Shown here: piece after piece, positions 11,450-22,599 of the stretch
Position numbering within the stretch: position 1 is the stretch's first letter
Layout of the letters: every line of letters begins with the position of its first letter
NCBI GenBank assembly: GCA_000827325.1
Contig: KN832879.1
Span: 124,001 to 188,000, forward strand
Reading direction: 5' to 3'
Source: Oidiodendron maius Zn
Lineage: Eukaryota; Ascomycota; Leotiomycetes; Myxotrichaceae
DNA: 64,000 nucleotides
Notes under the pieces: generated by a model
Databases searched by the model: none
The model's input: the letters and a program-made list of their open reading frames with translations, nothing else
Told to the model about the DNA's origin: nothing
Made by a program: the position numbers and the translations under genes

Positions 11450-12716
11450 CTTGTCAAGCCGGTGCCTCTAAGCGTATAATTGACAGATAGAGGTATCGAT
11501 ATTCAGACCGCGCAAAGCTGTGCGGTAGAAATAATGACAGTCGTAAAGGCAATAAGGCGGCATCACACTTGTGTGCACAGCGAGACTAATACATTGCACA
11601 CATCATGAATGTATGAGGAATGCAAGTGAGACAGAGGATGGGGCCGGGAAGCTTGCGCATTTATTTACCTCTGCAGAGGAGCATGTACGCACTACGTAGC
11701 TGATTGCCCGCGGCCCACACTCGAGCGAGCTCTCCACAGGAGCCCACAGATAGGATAGGATACGATGCCGGTGGTCTTGGACAGTAGGTACTATAGACCG
11801 AGTATGAGGCCGGCCTAAAGGTGAAAGTGCTGTAACTTTACATCCATCCACACAACTCCCGCGCACTAGCTCGGGATCTCGCGATGCGTCTCCGTAGCAC
11901 CGAGTTCTGATATCGCCCAGCGTGACAACATCGGACCGGATCAGGGCAGCACGATGTGGGGGATAAGGCAATCGGAGGTGCCGCCTCGACGAACGTACCT
12001 AATCAAAGCCTCGGATGCTGCAATATTGAGGGACTTTTAGGACATGTGTGGCGGGGATTGATCTGGGACGCTGGGAGCTGGAGCGTCCTGGGGGCCCGCT
12101 TCTTCGGTCAAGAGGATGTCTTGGTTGGCAGGGGCGTTTTGCCGGAAGCTGTGGAGGGTAGGTTACAGCAGAAACGAGACGACGGACGTGGGAGATCGCT
12201 GACGCTGACACTCTATCCAGTGACAGGCAGACTCGAGGGAGCTTCCGCGGCCTGATATGGGGTCGAGGGAGGGCTGCTGCAACTTGGCTTTGTAACGTGT
12301 AGATCTGACGGCAGGGAGGCCAGAAAGGGGAGTTGCGGATGGAAAATTTGACGTTGAAGGATGCCGCGTACAAGCTAGAGAATGTATTATCGTGACATAT
12401 CTACAAGGCGTCGAGCGAGTAAGACTCGATTTAACAGCGACGAGAACCTCCAACATTCGCCGTCTCTCTCGGTTTCCAAGGTTTGAATGACCTCTTTCAC
12501 AACCTAGCGAGGGCCCGTTCGACCGGTGGTCACGTGGAATAGTCACATGATATGTAGTCGACGTTGTGACCCCCGTCTGGTACCTAGCGGCCCTAGGTAT
12601 CCCGTGGTTCCCTGTACTACATCGTGGACGGCGCGGTGCATGCTATGTAAAGGTATACTATACGTTCATTTCTATTCGTCATTTGTTGCATGTCATACCC
12701 CTACACCCCGTGGCTG
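11450..12716. promoter_or_regulatory. Upstream region of the carnitine acetyltransferase gene
   Basis: This 1.27-kb stretch lies between the acetyltransferase start codon and the RAD57 stop codon, both on the minus strand. Several 100-127-codon ORFs overlap here on both strands, but none shows a domain or splices into a neighbour. I take it as promoter, leader and the RAD57 3' UTR. Confidence 0.45.
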
Positions 12717-14133
12717 TTATGATAGACCCTCACCGTTATCACCACCCTCTGCCTCCTCTTCTCCACCCCCCTTCACAGACCTGATTCCCTCGCCCATGAT
12801 CTCAAATTCCACGGCACGTTCCAAGCCAGGTCCCGAGGGCCTAACATGCGGCGCGAACACGACCTTCATCCATCTCCTCCACTTTCTCAAGACTAGCCCG
12901 CCCTCCTCGCTCTCGACTATTATGCCAGGCCCGTACACCGGTCTCTTGATCAGGGCAATCCGGCATGCGATCTGCGTTGTCCAAATTAAACCCAGACTCG
13001 GCGTTTTCAGGTTCTTCCAGGATGAAAAAGAATAATGGCGATCATCGCCCCATCCCGTGAACCACCGTTGTTGGTGATCTAGGGACATGGGATCGTTCGT
13101 GCTCGTTGCAAATGGCGGAGAATTCTGTACCCCAGGTTCCTCCGCTGCACCTGTGTTCATTATAGTCGGTGCCATTAAGCTGGGCTGCCTATCGCCACCA
13201 GCCTTCCCTACCCTTTGACTACTGCTTGTCACACTCCCTGAGAATCGATCCCCTACTTGATTCGAAACCACTATCGCAACATTATGCTCCCTTGCGAGGT
13301 CTCTCAGCCACTGCCCTAATTTGACCAGCTCCGAGCTGCGTTGCGCCATGTTTGCTGCGTTGTTCTGGGTAACTGCAGCGCCAGTTACTGGGCGCTCGAA
13401 CTCCGCTCGGTAGTTGGCAGCCACAGAATCGAGTATAATAAGGCGGACTCCATATTGTCGAATGGCCACTGGTACTTGGTAGCGCAGAATATGGTCCTGA
13501 GATTCGAGATCGGGTGTTACAATGCTCATTACTGAGTCGAGAGTGGGCCTTGTGCTGACGGATTGTATGCTATTGTGCATGCGGAGGAGTTGAGATAGGC
13601 GAGTGGTAGGAAGCGCACTCTCTGTTGATATGTACAGAGCTGCACAGGAGAGCCCGCGAGGAGGCGGAAGTTGTACCGCTAGGAGGAGAGTCAACAAGAA
13701 CTGTGTCTTGCCGGCGCCACTGACTAGTGTTAGGTTCGGAAGATTTTATTGCTATAGGAGCTTACCTCTCACCGACAACCTCTGTAACATATCCTGCTGG
13801 GATGCCTCCTCCCAACGCAAGATCGAGCTGATTGTCGAGGGTGCTGATGGTGTCCCACAACTTTAGAACATCTCTACCCTGTGTACGTAACGAGCCAATT
13901 GGCTCTACCTCTGTACCTGCATCTTTTATGCCAAGAGAGGTTTGCAGCGCGTCGAGGATAGCAGCAGACAATCTTTTGACTTCGGGCAGAGGCAATTGGG
14001 CGCGTTTTGCTATCTCTGCGCAATCTTGCGATACGAGGTCAGCGGTGGTGACATGATGAGTCTCAAGAGACCGAAGAAGCCGCACGTATGGCTGAGTTGG
14101 AAAGGCGGGCAAGACGGCAGTAAGGTCTGTCAT
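12717..14133 (-). CDS. rad57: DNA repair protein RAD57 (Rad51 paralogue)
   Basis: Two exons (14133-13766, 13719-12717) encode 456 residues. The junction restores the Walker A box GESGAGKT at residues 121-128. Walker B is RLIILDSVAANYRAEF. The adjacent LVKLGQWLRDLAREHNVAIVVSNQVGDRF is typical of RecA-fold paralogues, and LKTPSLGLIWTTQIACRIAL follows, as in Rad57. The N-terminal segment is a short helix-rich linker. The start at 14133 (MTDLTAV) fits family alignments better than the ATG at 14226. Rad57 works with Rad55 to assist Rad51 filament assembly in homologous recombination. The region between residues 255 and 310 is low-complexity and could hide a small intron. Confidence 0.9.
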
Positions 14134-14757
14134 GGAGACATTTGGAGGCCGGCTCTGGATGGGAAGCTGTTGAGCAAGAAGATTGCGGGGCGCGTGGACG
14201 TGATCTCCTGAGGTCGCAAGGCACACAAGTCACGGGATTTGTTCCCCGCTACTTTCATAATACGATGATTGTAAATTTAGGAACACAGATCTTAATGGGA
14301 CTAGCTGTCTTACTGCAATTTATATTGCATTATCTGCCTAAACATACCTCGTGGCTTAATGATGAAAGAGATTTCAAGAGGCTATATGGCTTCGGCCCAT
14401 GATATTGATTCTCAGGTTCCATATTGCGCTAATTTATCGATAAGGTCTTTCTCATTCTGAAGAGCAGTGCCAAATATTAAGGTTATTAGTGTTGATGCCT
14501 TTCTGAAAATTGGACAGGTCTGTATGTTTAATTATGAATGATCTTTCATCTCGTGCATTAATGGGAAAAGAGTGCTTGTCCAAGTCAGACATCTGTTACC
14601 AAGGTAAAATCTTACCTGTAGGTGTTTACGTTCTTCCGTCCAAGAATTTGCTTTCTCTTTTCAGAGGGATTGCGGTTGCCAGTGAGTTAAGGAAATAGAG
14701 GAGAGTGGACTACACGTTCATTGTGTCACGTTCATAGTGTCAGCCAGCAGTATCTAT
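14134..14757. other. Spacer upstream of rad57, AT-rich
   Basis: This 624-bp stretch lies between the rad57 start and the aldo-keto reductase stop. It is AT-rich from about 14250 to 14700. Two short plus-strand ORFs have no recognisable content. It presumably carries the rad57 promoter. Confidence 0.45.
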
Positions 14758-15748
14758 TTAGGCCTCCTCTCCTATTAATTCCTTGAATTCCTTCAAAGCT
14801 TCGAGCCACTTTTCTCTCCCAACCCCGTCAGCCCATTTACTTACGGCTTCGAGGCCTTCAATATCCCGCCTCATCCTGATAGATTGTGTTGTCCCATTTA
14901 ACACTGTGATTCCGTCTAGCCCCAGGACTAGAGTGTATAGCGCCATTGCGCCAGGGTCCCAGACCCCCAAACTTTTCAACTCGCCAGCGAGATGAACTAT
15001 TGGGTCGGACCTTATCAAATTAGGATTGCCAGTCAACGTCCAGAACGACTGGAATATAATACCCTGCTCTCGACAAAACTTTCTCAGCGGCACTTCCCAC
15101 TGGGTGGCGGGGTAGAACCGATTCTGTACCACCGATGGCTTGACTTCCATTCTCTCATGGAGGGTCTGTAGAACTTCGTATGTCGTATTCGAGATGCCAA
15201 GAGCGCGTATTTTGTGAGGTACGTAGGCGGACATCGTTTCCCATGCTGTGATCGTATCTTCAATCTCAGGTAGAGGCGAATGAAGCACGAGGCAGTCGAT
15301 ATAGTTGTCATCGGGATTGTTAGAGGTCTGCAGATTTTCGAACGATGATACGATCGATGTGTGGATCCTCTCTTCCAGAGATTGGAAGATACTATATGGC
15401 ATATTGTTGTGATCCTGCCCAGTGAGCGGCGTAAACTTCGTTTGGATCTATGCTCCTCCATCAGATTGGCCATAACTAGGCTATTCGAGAGGAATAACGC
15501 ACGTAAATGTCACCTCGGGCTAGAAGGCCCTCTTTGATCGCCTGCCTGATGCCATCGCCAACCAGATTCTCCTGATAGTGACGAGGTTGAGCCGCGGTAT
15601 CGACGGCTCTGAAACCCGTCTTCAGGGCCTGGTACACATACTCGGCCGTCCGCCCCTTCTTCCACGCTGTGCCGTAGATGAGCTTGGGGATGACGGTGCT
15701 GGAGGGGTTCTTGAGGGTCATCGGTGCCGACAAGTTTGTAGGCGCCAT
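14758..15748 (-). CDS. Aldo-keto reductase
   Basis: Two exons (15748-15503, 15447-14758) give 311 residues, the usual AKR length. The catalytic tetrad is visible: Asp50 and Tyr58 in VDTAAQPRHY, Lys86 in IQTKFTPL (restored by splicing) and His138 in CLVLHSPL. The start at 15748 (MAPTNLSAPM) is preferred because the upstream in-frame extension to 16072 has no AKR character. The enzyme should reduce carbonyls with NAD(P)H in the cytosol; the substrate is not deducible. It diverges from a Gfo/Idh/MocA dehydrogenase over only 371 bp, so the two may be co-regulated. Confidence 0.9.
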
Positions 15749-16119
15749 CCTGCCACCAGGTACACCAGGTACCTGCCAGCCGGCCGTATTGCGCCGCCCT
15801 GAGAGCTCGATTGGGCAGTTGTCAAAGAGACCGCGATCCACGGTCGACAGCGTGATTACTGTAATCTCTTGGATGGGCGCCAATTGTTTGCTCGCTCTTG
15901 TTTGCTGGCGGGCCCGCCGACGTGAAAGATCTTCGTCACCTTGAGTCAACGTCACATCGCGTTTACCCGCCTTAACCCCACTATAGACAGGCTGTAAGTG
16001 GCCCTCGCAACTTATCCCATTTATATATCCAAGAAATATTTCTACTATACGAGGGCTTAGGATTCTAATCAAGAGTCTGCTGTAACAATCGTCCTTTCCT
16101 CAAATTTATCCGACGCAAA
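15749..16119. promoter_or_regulatory. Divergent promoter (aldo-keto reductase / Gfo-Idh dehydrogenase)
   Basis: These 371 bp between two divergent start codons must serve both oxidoreductase genes. Part of it is formally open upstream of the reductase but lacks AKR sequence. No known binding site is assigned. Confidence 0.5.
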
Positions 16120-17384
16120 ATGGCGTCAAAACCGTTCGCCATCAGGTGGGGTATCCTGGCTACGGGAGGCATCGCCCAGAGTAAGTTGAAATATGCCCCG
16201 CTTGAAGCCTTACAATTCTCTAACGGCTTTCAGCTTTCACCAAAGATATTCTTACTAATCCTACTACTCGGGATGTTCACGACGTCCAGCATATTGTAGT
16301 GGCCGCAGCATCTTCATCGTCTGCAGCAAGGGCCTCTGAGTTCTTGAAAGATGTCCAAGCACCAGGCACACCAAAGGCATACGGCTCCTACAAGGAGCTC
16401 GTCAACGATCCGGATGTTGATATCATCTACGTGGCTACTCCACACTCGCATCATTTCCAAAATGCCATGCTTGCCCTTGAAGCCGGCAAGCATGTCCTAT
16501 GCGAGAAGGCGCTAACTGTGAACGCCGCTCAGGCCAGGAAGCTGGTCGAGACAGCTCAGGCCAAGAATCTATTTTTCATGGAAGCTGTGTGGACTCGATA
16601 CTTCCCTCTGAGCATCAAAATCAGAGAGACCATCATCTCGGGCGGTATTGGAAAGGTGCATCGCGTCTTCTCTGATTTGTCCTTTGGCCAGTCAAGGGAG
16701 GACGGGTCCCTTGGATGGCCTGACAGCCACAGAATGGTGAACTTGGACCTTGCTGGAGGAGCTTTGCTTGACCTCGGTATTTATTCTTTGACATGGGTCT
16801 TCCAGACTTTGTACCACTGCCAACCGAAACCGAGAGAGGCGCCAAAGGTCGTGGCTGCAATCAACAAGTACCCAAGAACTGGCGCCGATGAGATGACTAG
16901 CATAATTTTACAGTTCGAGAAGAATCAGAGCATGGGTATTGCAACCACGAATATAAGAGTGTCCACCCAGCCGGAAGAGGCAGACTCTGGTATATCTGGA
17001 CCAGCAGTCAGAATCCAGGGAACTAAAGGAGAGATCCAGGTATTCGGACCCATTTTCAGGCCCACGCGCTACAGAGTCATCAAAGTTGGTGCAAAGAAGG
17101 ACGATGTTGAAGAAGTAGAGTTCCCGATCCCGAAAGATAAGGAGAGACCTGGGAGAGCTGGCGAAGAGGCTCAAGGATGGGGCCACGGCATGTTCTGGGA
17201 GGCTGATGAGGCAGCAAGGTGTATTAGAGATGGGAAGCTCGAGAGTGAGACGTTGAGTTGGGAGGAAAGCATCGTGATAATGGAAACGATGGATGAGACC
17301 AGACAACAGGGCGGACTAACATACCCGGAGCTTATTGAGACTGCAGAATATGACCCGAAAAGCCCCTTGAATGGGAAGGCATAA
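16120..17384 (+). CDS. Gfo/Idh/MocA dehydrogenase (dihydrodiol / D-xylose dehydrogenase type)
   Basis: Two exons (16120-16180, 16234-17384) give 403 residues. The dinucleotide-binding loop GILATGGIAQ (residues 11-20) is completed across the intron. VATPHSHHF and the conserved CEKALTVN follow, the latter with catalytic Lys112, and then MEAVWTRYFPL, a signature of dimeric dihydrodiol dehydrogenase and fungal NADP-dependent D-xylose 1-dehydrogenase. EKA replaces the commoner EKP. The likely reaction is oxidation of a pentose or other polyol-like substrate with NADP+ in the cytosol. Exact specificity cannot be read from the sequence. It is divergent from an aldo-keto reductase. Confidence 0.9.
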
Positions 17385-17908
17385 GTTAGAATATCAGAAT
17401 GTAGGCAGGAGTAGGTAGCGCATAACTAGCGGGAGACTGAGATATTGAAAATATATCCTATCAACTTTGTTAGTAATTCAAAATATTCCGACCGCGGCTG
17501 CGTAGTAGCTGGTTCTTGGGAAGATTCGAGATTAATAGAGCAAATCACAGGTATCGAAACAAGGCGAACCAAACTTATCAGCTATGAACAGATCTAGAAT
17601 TGATCTCTATGAGGTAATCGTTGGGTATCTTGAATCATAAAACCGCCATCTCCGTCTAAAACAATGTTTGGAAGCCGTCTCGTAAAAAAACATCTTCAAA
17701 ATCCACTCGTCTCCCGCCGTGAAAAGACAATCTCCCCAGCATAACTCGTTATAAGACGCTGCAGTCAAAACACATTCACAGACTGCGAGGTCTGTGGTCC
17801 CACAATCAAATGGCCCAACCGCGTCGAAAAAGAAACGGATTGGACAGACGTATCGGGCGACAGCGAACATCGGCCGGGTGGAAGCCAGCGGGCACTCGGA
17901 CACCCTTT
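17385..17908. other. Convergent intergenic spacer
   Basis: This 524-bp stretch lies between converging stop codons of the dehydrogenase and the ubiquitin protease. Nothing beyond presumed 3' UTR sequence is seen. Confidence 0.45.
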
Positions 17909-19501
17909 TCATTCCAGCTTGCGCCGGAAGAAGAGGATGTAGGGCGTAAAGCCCATCTTTGAGCTGCTGGTAGCTTCCATCACACTGCTGCTCGATCTCC
18001 TATCGTCGTCGAAGCAGTACCATTCGCCATCGCCGGCTTTAGCGTCGCAGATATAGTGGCCAAAGCCACCACTGCCGGCATGCTTGATGACTGCCGCCAG
18101 CTCGTACAGCAGGCGGCAGTCGTTGCCGTCGTCTCGGTAATTGTCGAGGGAGAGACTAGTCGGGATACGCACGGCAGTGGTGACTTTATTGCCGTCCCAG
18201 TCGAATCGCTTCAGCTGGACGGTGAGGATATCTGGGCAATGCCCGATGAGCAGGGCTCGACTTTTCACGCTGCTATCCCCGCATTTCTCGCACTTGTAGC
18301 CCTCTACAACCTCTTCCATGTACTTGTCCAAGTACATGGTCAACGTGCCGTCCGGAAGCCTGGGAGTAATTGGGATGGAGAGCGACTGGTCATCATGACC
18401 AGAAGTCCTTGATTCCCACCCACACTTCCGGCAGCTGATTGATGAGGTGGTGCTTAATTGGCTGAAGGACTTGAAGCACGAGAAAATTCTAAGTAGAAGG
18501 TGTAAGTTACGTGAAAAGATGGCGTTGAAGGTAGATAACTTACGAGGACGGCAGTTCCCTGCTCATCATATTAAATATCCACGTCGCCTGCTCGTCAGGA
18601 TCGGCATGTCCACTTGCCACGTCCGGCTTCCAGCCCACTGGCGAATTTTATTTCAGTATATGGACAGCAGAAGATGAGAAGGAGCACTTACAAGTTCGAA
18701 ACAGCGCTTGCATCGCCTGGAGCACCTTCGTGAGTGCAGCAGAAGACCGTGCAACACTCCAGTATTCCAGGGTCAGACGCCGAATTGAACAAGAAACACA
18801 AGACTCTGGGTCGTCAGACACGCAGAATTCCTCTCGGTGGAAATTCTGAATCCAGTTCACGAACTGGGGTTGGTGCAGAAGACACTGCAGGAGGCTGAGT
18901 CGGTAGCACAGACTTCCGGTGAGATTTGGCATGCCCTGCTGGGCACCACTCGGCATCTGTGACCACGAGCTGGATATTCTCTGCGCCTGGCGAGGCAGTT
19001 AGTACCACATCGACAACGACGGTGTAACAAGAATTACCAAGGCGCGCTTCTCTCGGATCGCTTCCGGAGGACTGGATCTCTTGACCCGACGTCGATAAAA
19101 TTCCAGCACAAAGCTGGAAGCGTCGGTATGTCTCTTCTTTGCTGGAGGGCCATCCTCCAGCTCTCTCAGCTCAAGGCTGCTTGTATCTGTGAAGCAGTTA
19201 GCCTCGTGTCAAAAAGAGCGTGCAAACCCAACTGACTATATTCAGGGTCACAAAAGGGCTGGTCAGGGCGCGCCTTCTTCTTAGTCGCAGTTAGCGCCAT
19301 ATTCTTTCTGAGATTTGAATGGGAGTTGTGCGAGTTCGAATTGGCTGTGCCGGAACGAAGATGGGACGGAAGATGGGAAGGGAGCTTCTTGAAAGCTTTC
19401 AGTTGTCGATGTTGTAAAGAATGAAGTCTCGAACCCGAAGGGAACGACGAGTTGAAGTGGTTACGATTTCGGCGATCCATGGCGACAATAGGCGACTCCA
19501 T
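17909..19501 (-). CDS. Small ubiquitin-specific protease (USP/UBP) with atypical Cys box
   Basis: Five exons (19501-19237, 19186-19038, 18986-18692, 18637-18544, 18488-17909) join in phase to 460 residues. The Cys box reads GMPNLTGSLCYRLSLLQ (Cys165). Family members normally have GLxNxGNTCYxNSxLQ, so here there is one extra residue before Cys, GNT is lost, and Asn after Tyr is Leu. Two CxxC pairs (SCRKCG, KCEKCG) form the finger. The His box is intact: IKHAGSGGFGHYICD (His412) and WYCFDDDR. The N-terminus is basic and low-complexity. It is a peptidase C19 protein that removes ubiquitin or binds it; whether it is active is uncertain because the oxyanion region is altered. It is divergent from TRM9. 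Confidence 0.85.
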
Positions 19502-20236
19502 TCCTACTCAGATACGATAGGGACGGATGCGACGAGAACAAACTACAATAAGTGGCAGGTGGAAACAGAGCTCGACTATACTTTCGTCTTGAAGCCCCTT
19601 AAGCGGTCTCGGCGACTATGTATAGTTATCTCGCGTAATCGCGTTGGGAGTTCCTGAATAGGAGATAATGGCTTATTGTCTCCTTCGTCTCCAGACAATA
19701 CGGACGCTTTCGCGTGGCAAGAGCTGCCACGACCCCAATACTCCTCTCACCTCGCACCAGAATTAGCAATAGGATTTCTTATGTATACCAGAATAAATTG
19801 GAGCTCCCTCTTGAGCTCGGAGAACAGATCTAAGGACGACGCGATTGAAGCGGGCATCGGGGCGAGTTCTTGTGTCGCAGACAATTTTTATATTCCAAGT
19901 GGTTTGACGAATGTGTATACATAAATATTCAAATATTTATGCATCTGCATGCAAGTACGAGACAGTGAATGTCTACTATTGATGTTGTTGAGGTTCAGCC
20001 GCCAGCATTGTGGGAAGCAAAGAGAACAAAGCAACGAACTGTCGTGTGGCAGGAATTCGGGCTCTTGGGAATTTTTACGGACCAAAAGCCGAAAGTCAGT
20101 CGTCACCGCCAATCACATTGGGTTAGTGCGCGGCTAGCGGGCCGTATTTATCCGATGATCTGATGAAACTTCCAGAAAGATCAAACAAGACGGAATCTGC
20201 AGTCAGCAGCTTCTTTCTACGACGGAGAAATCTGGG
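19502..20236. promoter_or_regulatory. Divergent promoter region (USP / TRM9)
   Basis: This 735-bp region lies between divergent start codons. It contains an inverted AT run near 19918-19936 (tacataaatattcaaatatttatgc). No transcription-factor site can be named with confidence. Confidence 0.45.
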
Positions 20237-20926
20237 GTGATGGATTCCGTGGGGGTGCCCGGGCCAGAGGAGTACGAAGAACAGCATGTCCATGAAGTAT
20301 ATGAGCAAATCGCGTCGCATTTCTCCTCTACCCGATACAAACCCTGGCCAATCGTCGAGTCGTTCCTCCAATCCCTTGTTCCTGGTGCTATTGGCCTTGA
20401 TGTGGGATGTGGGAATGGAAAATATCTCACCGTCAATCGCGAAGTCTTCATAGTCGGTAGTGACCGCTCTACAAATCTGGTGAAGATCGCCTCACAACAC
20501 CAACCCCACGCTGCTATTGTAGCTGATACCCTATCTCTCCCCCACCAGGCCGGGAGGTTTGATTTTGCTATTAGTATAGCGGTAGTGCACCACTTGTCTA
20601 CCCCCGAGAGGAGAAAGGAAGCGGTCCAGGAGATCCTTCGGTGCTTAAATGCAGAGGGGAAAGCCTTGCTATATGTATGGGCGTTGGAGCAGAAAACCAG
20701 TAGGCGAGGCTGGGACGAGGGCCATGAACAAGATGTGATGGTTCCCTGGGTTATGAAAACTGGCAAGAAGAATCCAAATGAAGATGGCTCAATGGAAAAA
20801 ACTTTCCAGAGATACTACCATCTGTATCGATCTGGAGAACTGGAGGCAGATATTGCCGCTGTTGGGGGCAAATTAATAGACTCCGGATACGAGAAGGATA
20901 ACTGGTGGGCGATCTTTCAAAGATGA
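20237..20926 (+). CDS. trm9: tRNA (carboxymethyluridine-34) 5-O-methyltransferase Trm9
   Basis: A single exon of 229 residues. The SAM-binding motif I GLDVGCGNGKYL lies at residues 53-64, followed by GSDRS (acidic loop), ADTLSLPH and the post-motif AISIAVVHHLST. The C-terminal signatures YVWALEQ and RYYHLYRSGELE are those of Trm9/ALKBH8 methyltransferases. It forms mcm5U at the wobble position of certain tRNAs, with Trm112 as partner, downstream of Elongator. No intron is needed. A second Met follows at once, so initiation could be at 20237 or 20240. Confidence 0.95.
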   Translation: MMDSVGVPGPEEYEEQHVHEVYEQIASHFSSTRYKPWPIVESFLQSLVPGAIGLDVGCGNGKYLTVNREVFIVGSDRSTNLVKIASQHQPHAAIVADTLSLPHQAGRFDFAISIAVVHHLSTPERRKEAVQEILRCLNAEGKALLYVWALEQKTSRRGWDEGHEQDVMVPWVMKTGKKNPNEDGSMEKTFQRYYHLYRSGELEADIAAVGGKLIDSGYEKDNWWAIFQR

Positions 20927-21435
20927 CCCGAATACAAACTATGGGAGCAAACCGTACCTGTGTATGATTTGACAAGAAAATCTGGCATGAATGGTATTCC
21001 CTCCTTGAAACCCGTAAAGGTTAACTAGACGGAAGAGGGTTATCGCGCCAAATGGCCGCCGCAAGAATAACTGAGTCCAATAGACCACTTCACGAAGCAA
21101 AAAGCAACAGATCGACTTTAAAATAAGAGATGACCCTTTTATTGCAGACTCTCCAAACAAGTATCTCTTTCCCAAAAGTATGGGACGAGCAAACCTGTGA
21201 CCTCCCACAATCTTATTTTTGCCTATACCATTTGCCGGTCCTACTGTACAGCTCCCTAATACAAATCTAGAACAGATCTCATGACAACCATAACACCATG
21301 CTATCAATGCAAATTTTCAAGAGATATCATAAACTCGTCAAAAATGTCATGCTATGCTGGGCAATGTCCCTGCTGTTATCCCAAAAAAATCTAACCCAAT
21401 CATCACAGTCCAAACAATCTTTTTGAAATTTCCTA
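20927..21435. other. Convergent intergenic spacer
   Basis: These 509 bp lie between the trm9 and Myb-gene stop codons. The stretch is fairly AT-rich with no supported gene and probably holds both 3' UTRs. Confidence 0.45.
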
Positions 21436-22599
21436 TCACTGCCTTCTGCGGCTTGTCTCTCTCTGGCTAGCCTCAGGAATATTGCCGATGTCTGGACTTG
21501 CGAGCCTTTTCACTTCTGGCTTGATCGGAGGCACACCAATAGTGCCGATGGCAGGGAGCGGTGGCCCCGGGGTTGAGTAGCCACCTCCTGGCGGCATTGA
21601 CATCGCGTACGCAGGCGTGTTATACGGACTTACACCCGTCGTCATCTCCGCCACGCTTGGCAACATCGGCCCGCCCCTGCCAGGTCCCATAGACATCCCG
21701 CTCCCAATCCCCACGAAGGTGCTGCGCGCATCTTCTGGACTCGTAGGTGGCGCCAGTCGAGGAGCGCTGTCCCGCCTGGCGGCGATCGAGCGGGTAGAGA
21801 CGCCTCCAGATACACGCGAGTTAATACTCGTCGAACCACTGTGCGAACTGGTTGGCCTGTTGTACCGCGAGCTGGTAGACCCAGAAGCGCTGATGTTACT
21901 GGAGATGGACTGGCTATGTGAGTGCGCACGAGGGGGTGAAGAGGGATGTCCTGGCGACGGCGCGCCTTCTGCGGCGGGAATGGATGAGGAGAAAGGTACA
22001 ACGCCCGCTCGCTGGGCCATTTCTTGCTCGCCCAGACGCCAGTGCATTGCCTCGACTGCGCGCCAGGGGATAACCAGTTCCTCTGCAACCTTGGACCACA
22101 TTTCTGCTTTGAATCTAGCAGAGTAGAGTCAGCTAGCTACCTCATACGTCCAAGGTGGTGGAAAGAGGCTATGAGTTCTGCTTCTCCAGAGTCTAGTGGG
22201 GTCGTACCTTTCATAGAGTCTTGCAAGTTTGTCCTTACGCTCCTCGGTCCATGGATACCGTCTCTCGAGATAGTTCTGATAGTGCAGACGGCAACTCATG
22301 TGGCTGCGTCCTGGAATCCTGGCGGAAATATCCTCCCATTTCATTCCCTTACCTCTCAATTGGATGAGAATGACATCTTCCTCTGCAGACCAGGTGCTCT
22401 GCCTTTTCGCGGGGGACTCCTCAGGGTGGGGTGACATACTGCGTTTACCACCTGCTAGGCTGCTTGTAGCAGCATCGGATGGCGACCGCGGATGTAGATT
22501 TGCTGCTGGGACCGAAGAGGACCGTATGTGATGTCTGTGGCCTGGTGAAAGAGGGGACTCATTCGAGTCGGACTCCTTGAGAAGGAAGTGTATATCCAC
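21436..22599 (-). CDS. Myb/SANT-domain DNA-binding protein
   Basis: Two exons (22599-22208, 22114-21436) give 356 residues. The first Myb repeat runs from Trp70 (WSAEEDVILIQLRGKGMKW) to CRLHYQNYL. The second starts at WTEERKDKLARLYERFKAEM, restored by splicing, and ends near WRAVEAMHWRLGEQEM. The basic SPAKRQS before the domain may be a nuclear signal. The C-terminal half is Ser/Pro/Gly-rich, as in fungal regulators. The family is conserved in Pezizomycotina, and a nuclear transcription-regulatory role is inferred; the target genes are unknown. Confidence 0.88.

Noticed and set aside
15503-16072. Extended N-terminus of the aldo-keto reductase
   Set aside because: The extra 108 codons have no AKR character and lie in the divergent promoter; Met at 15748 fits the family length.
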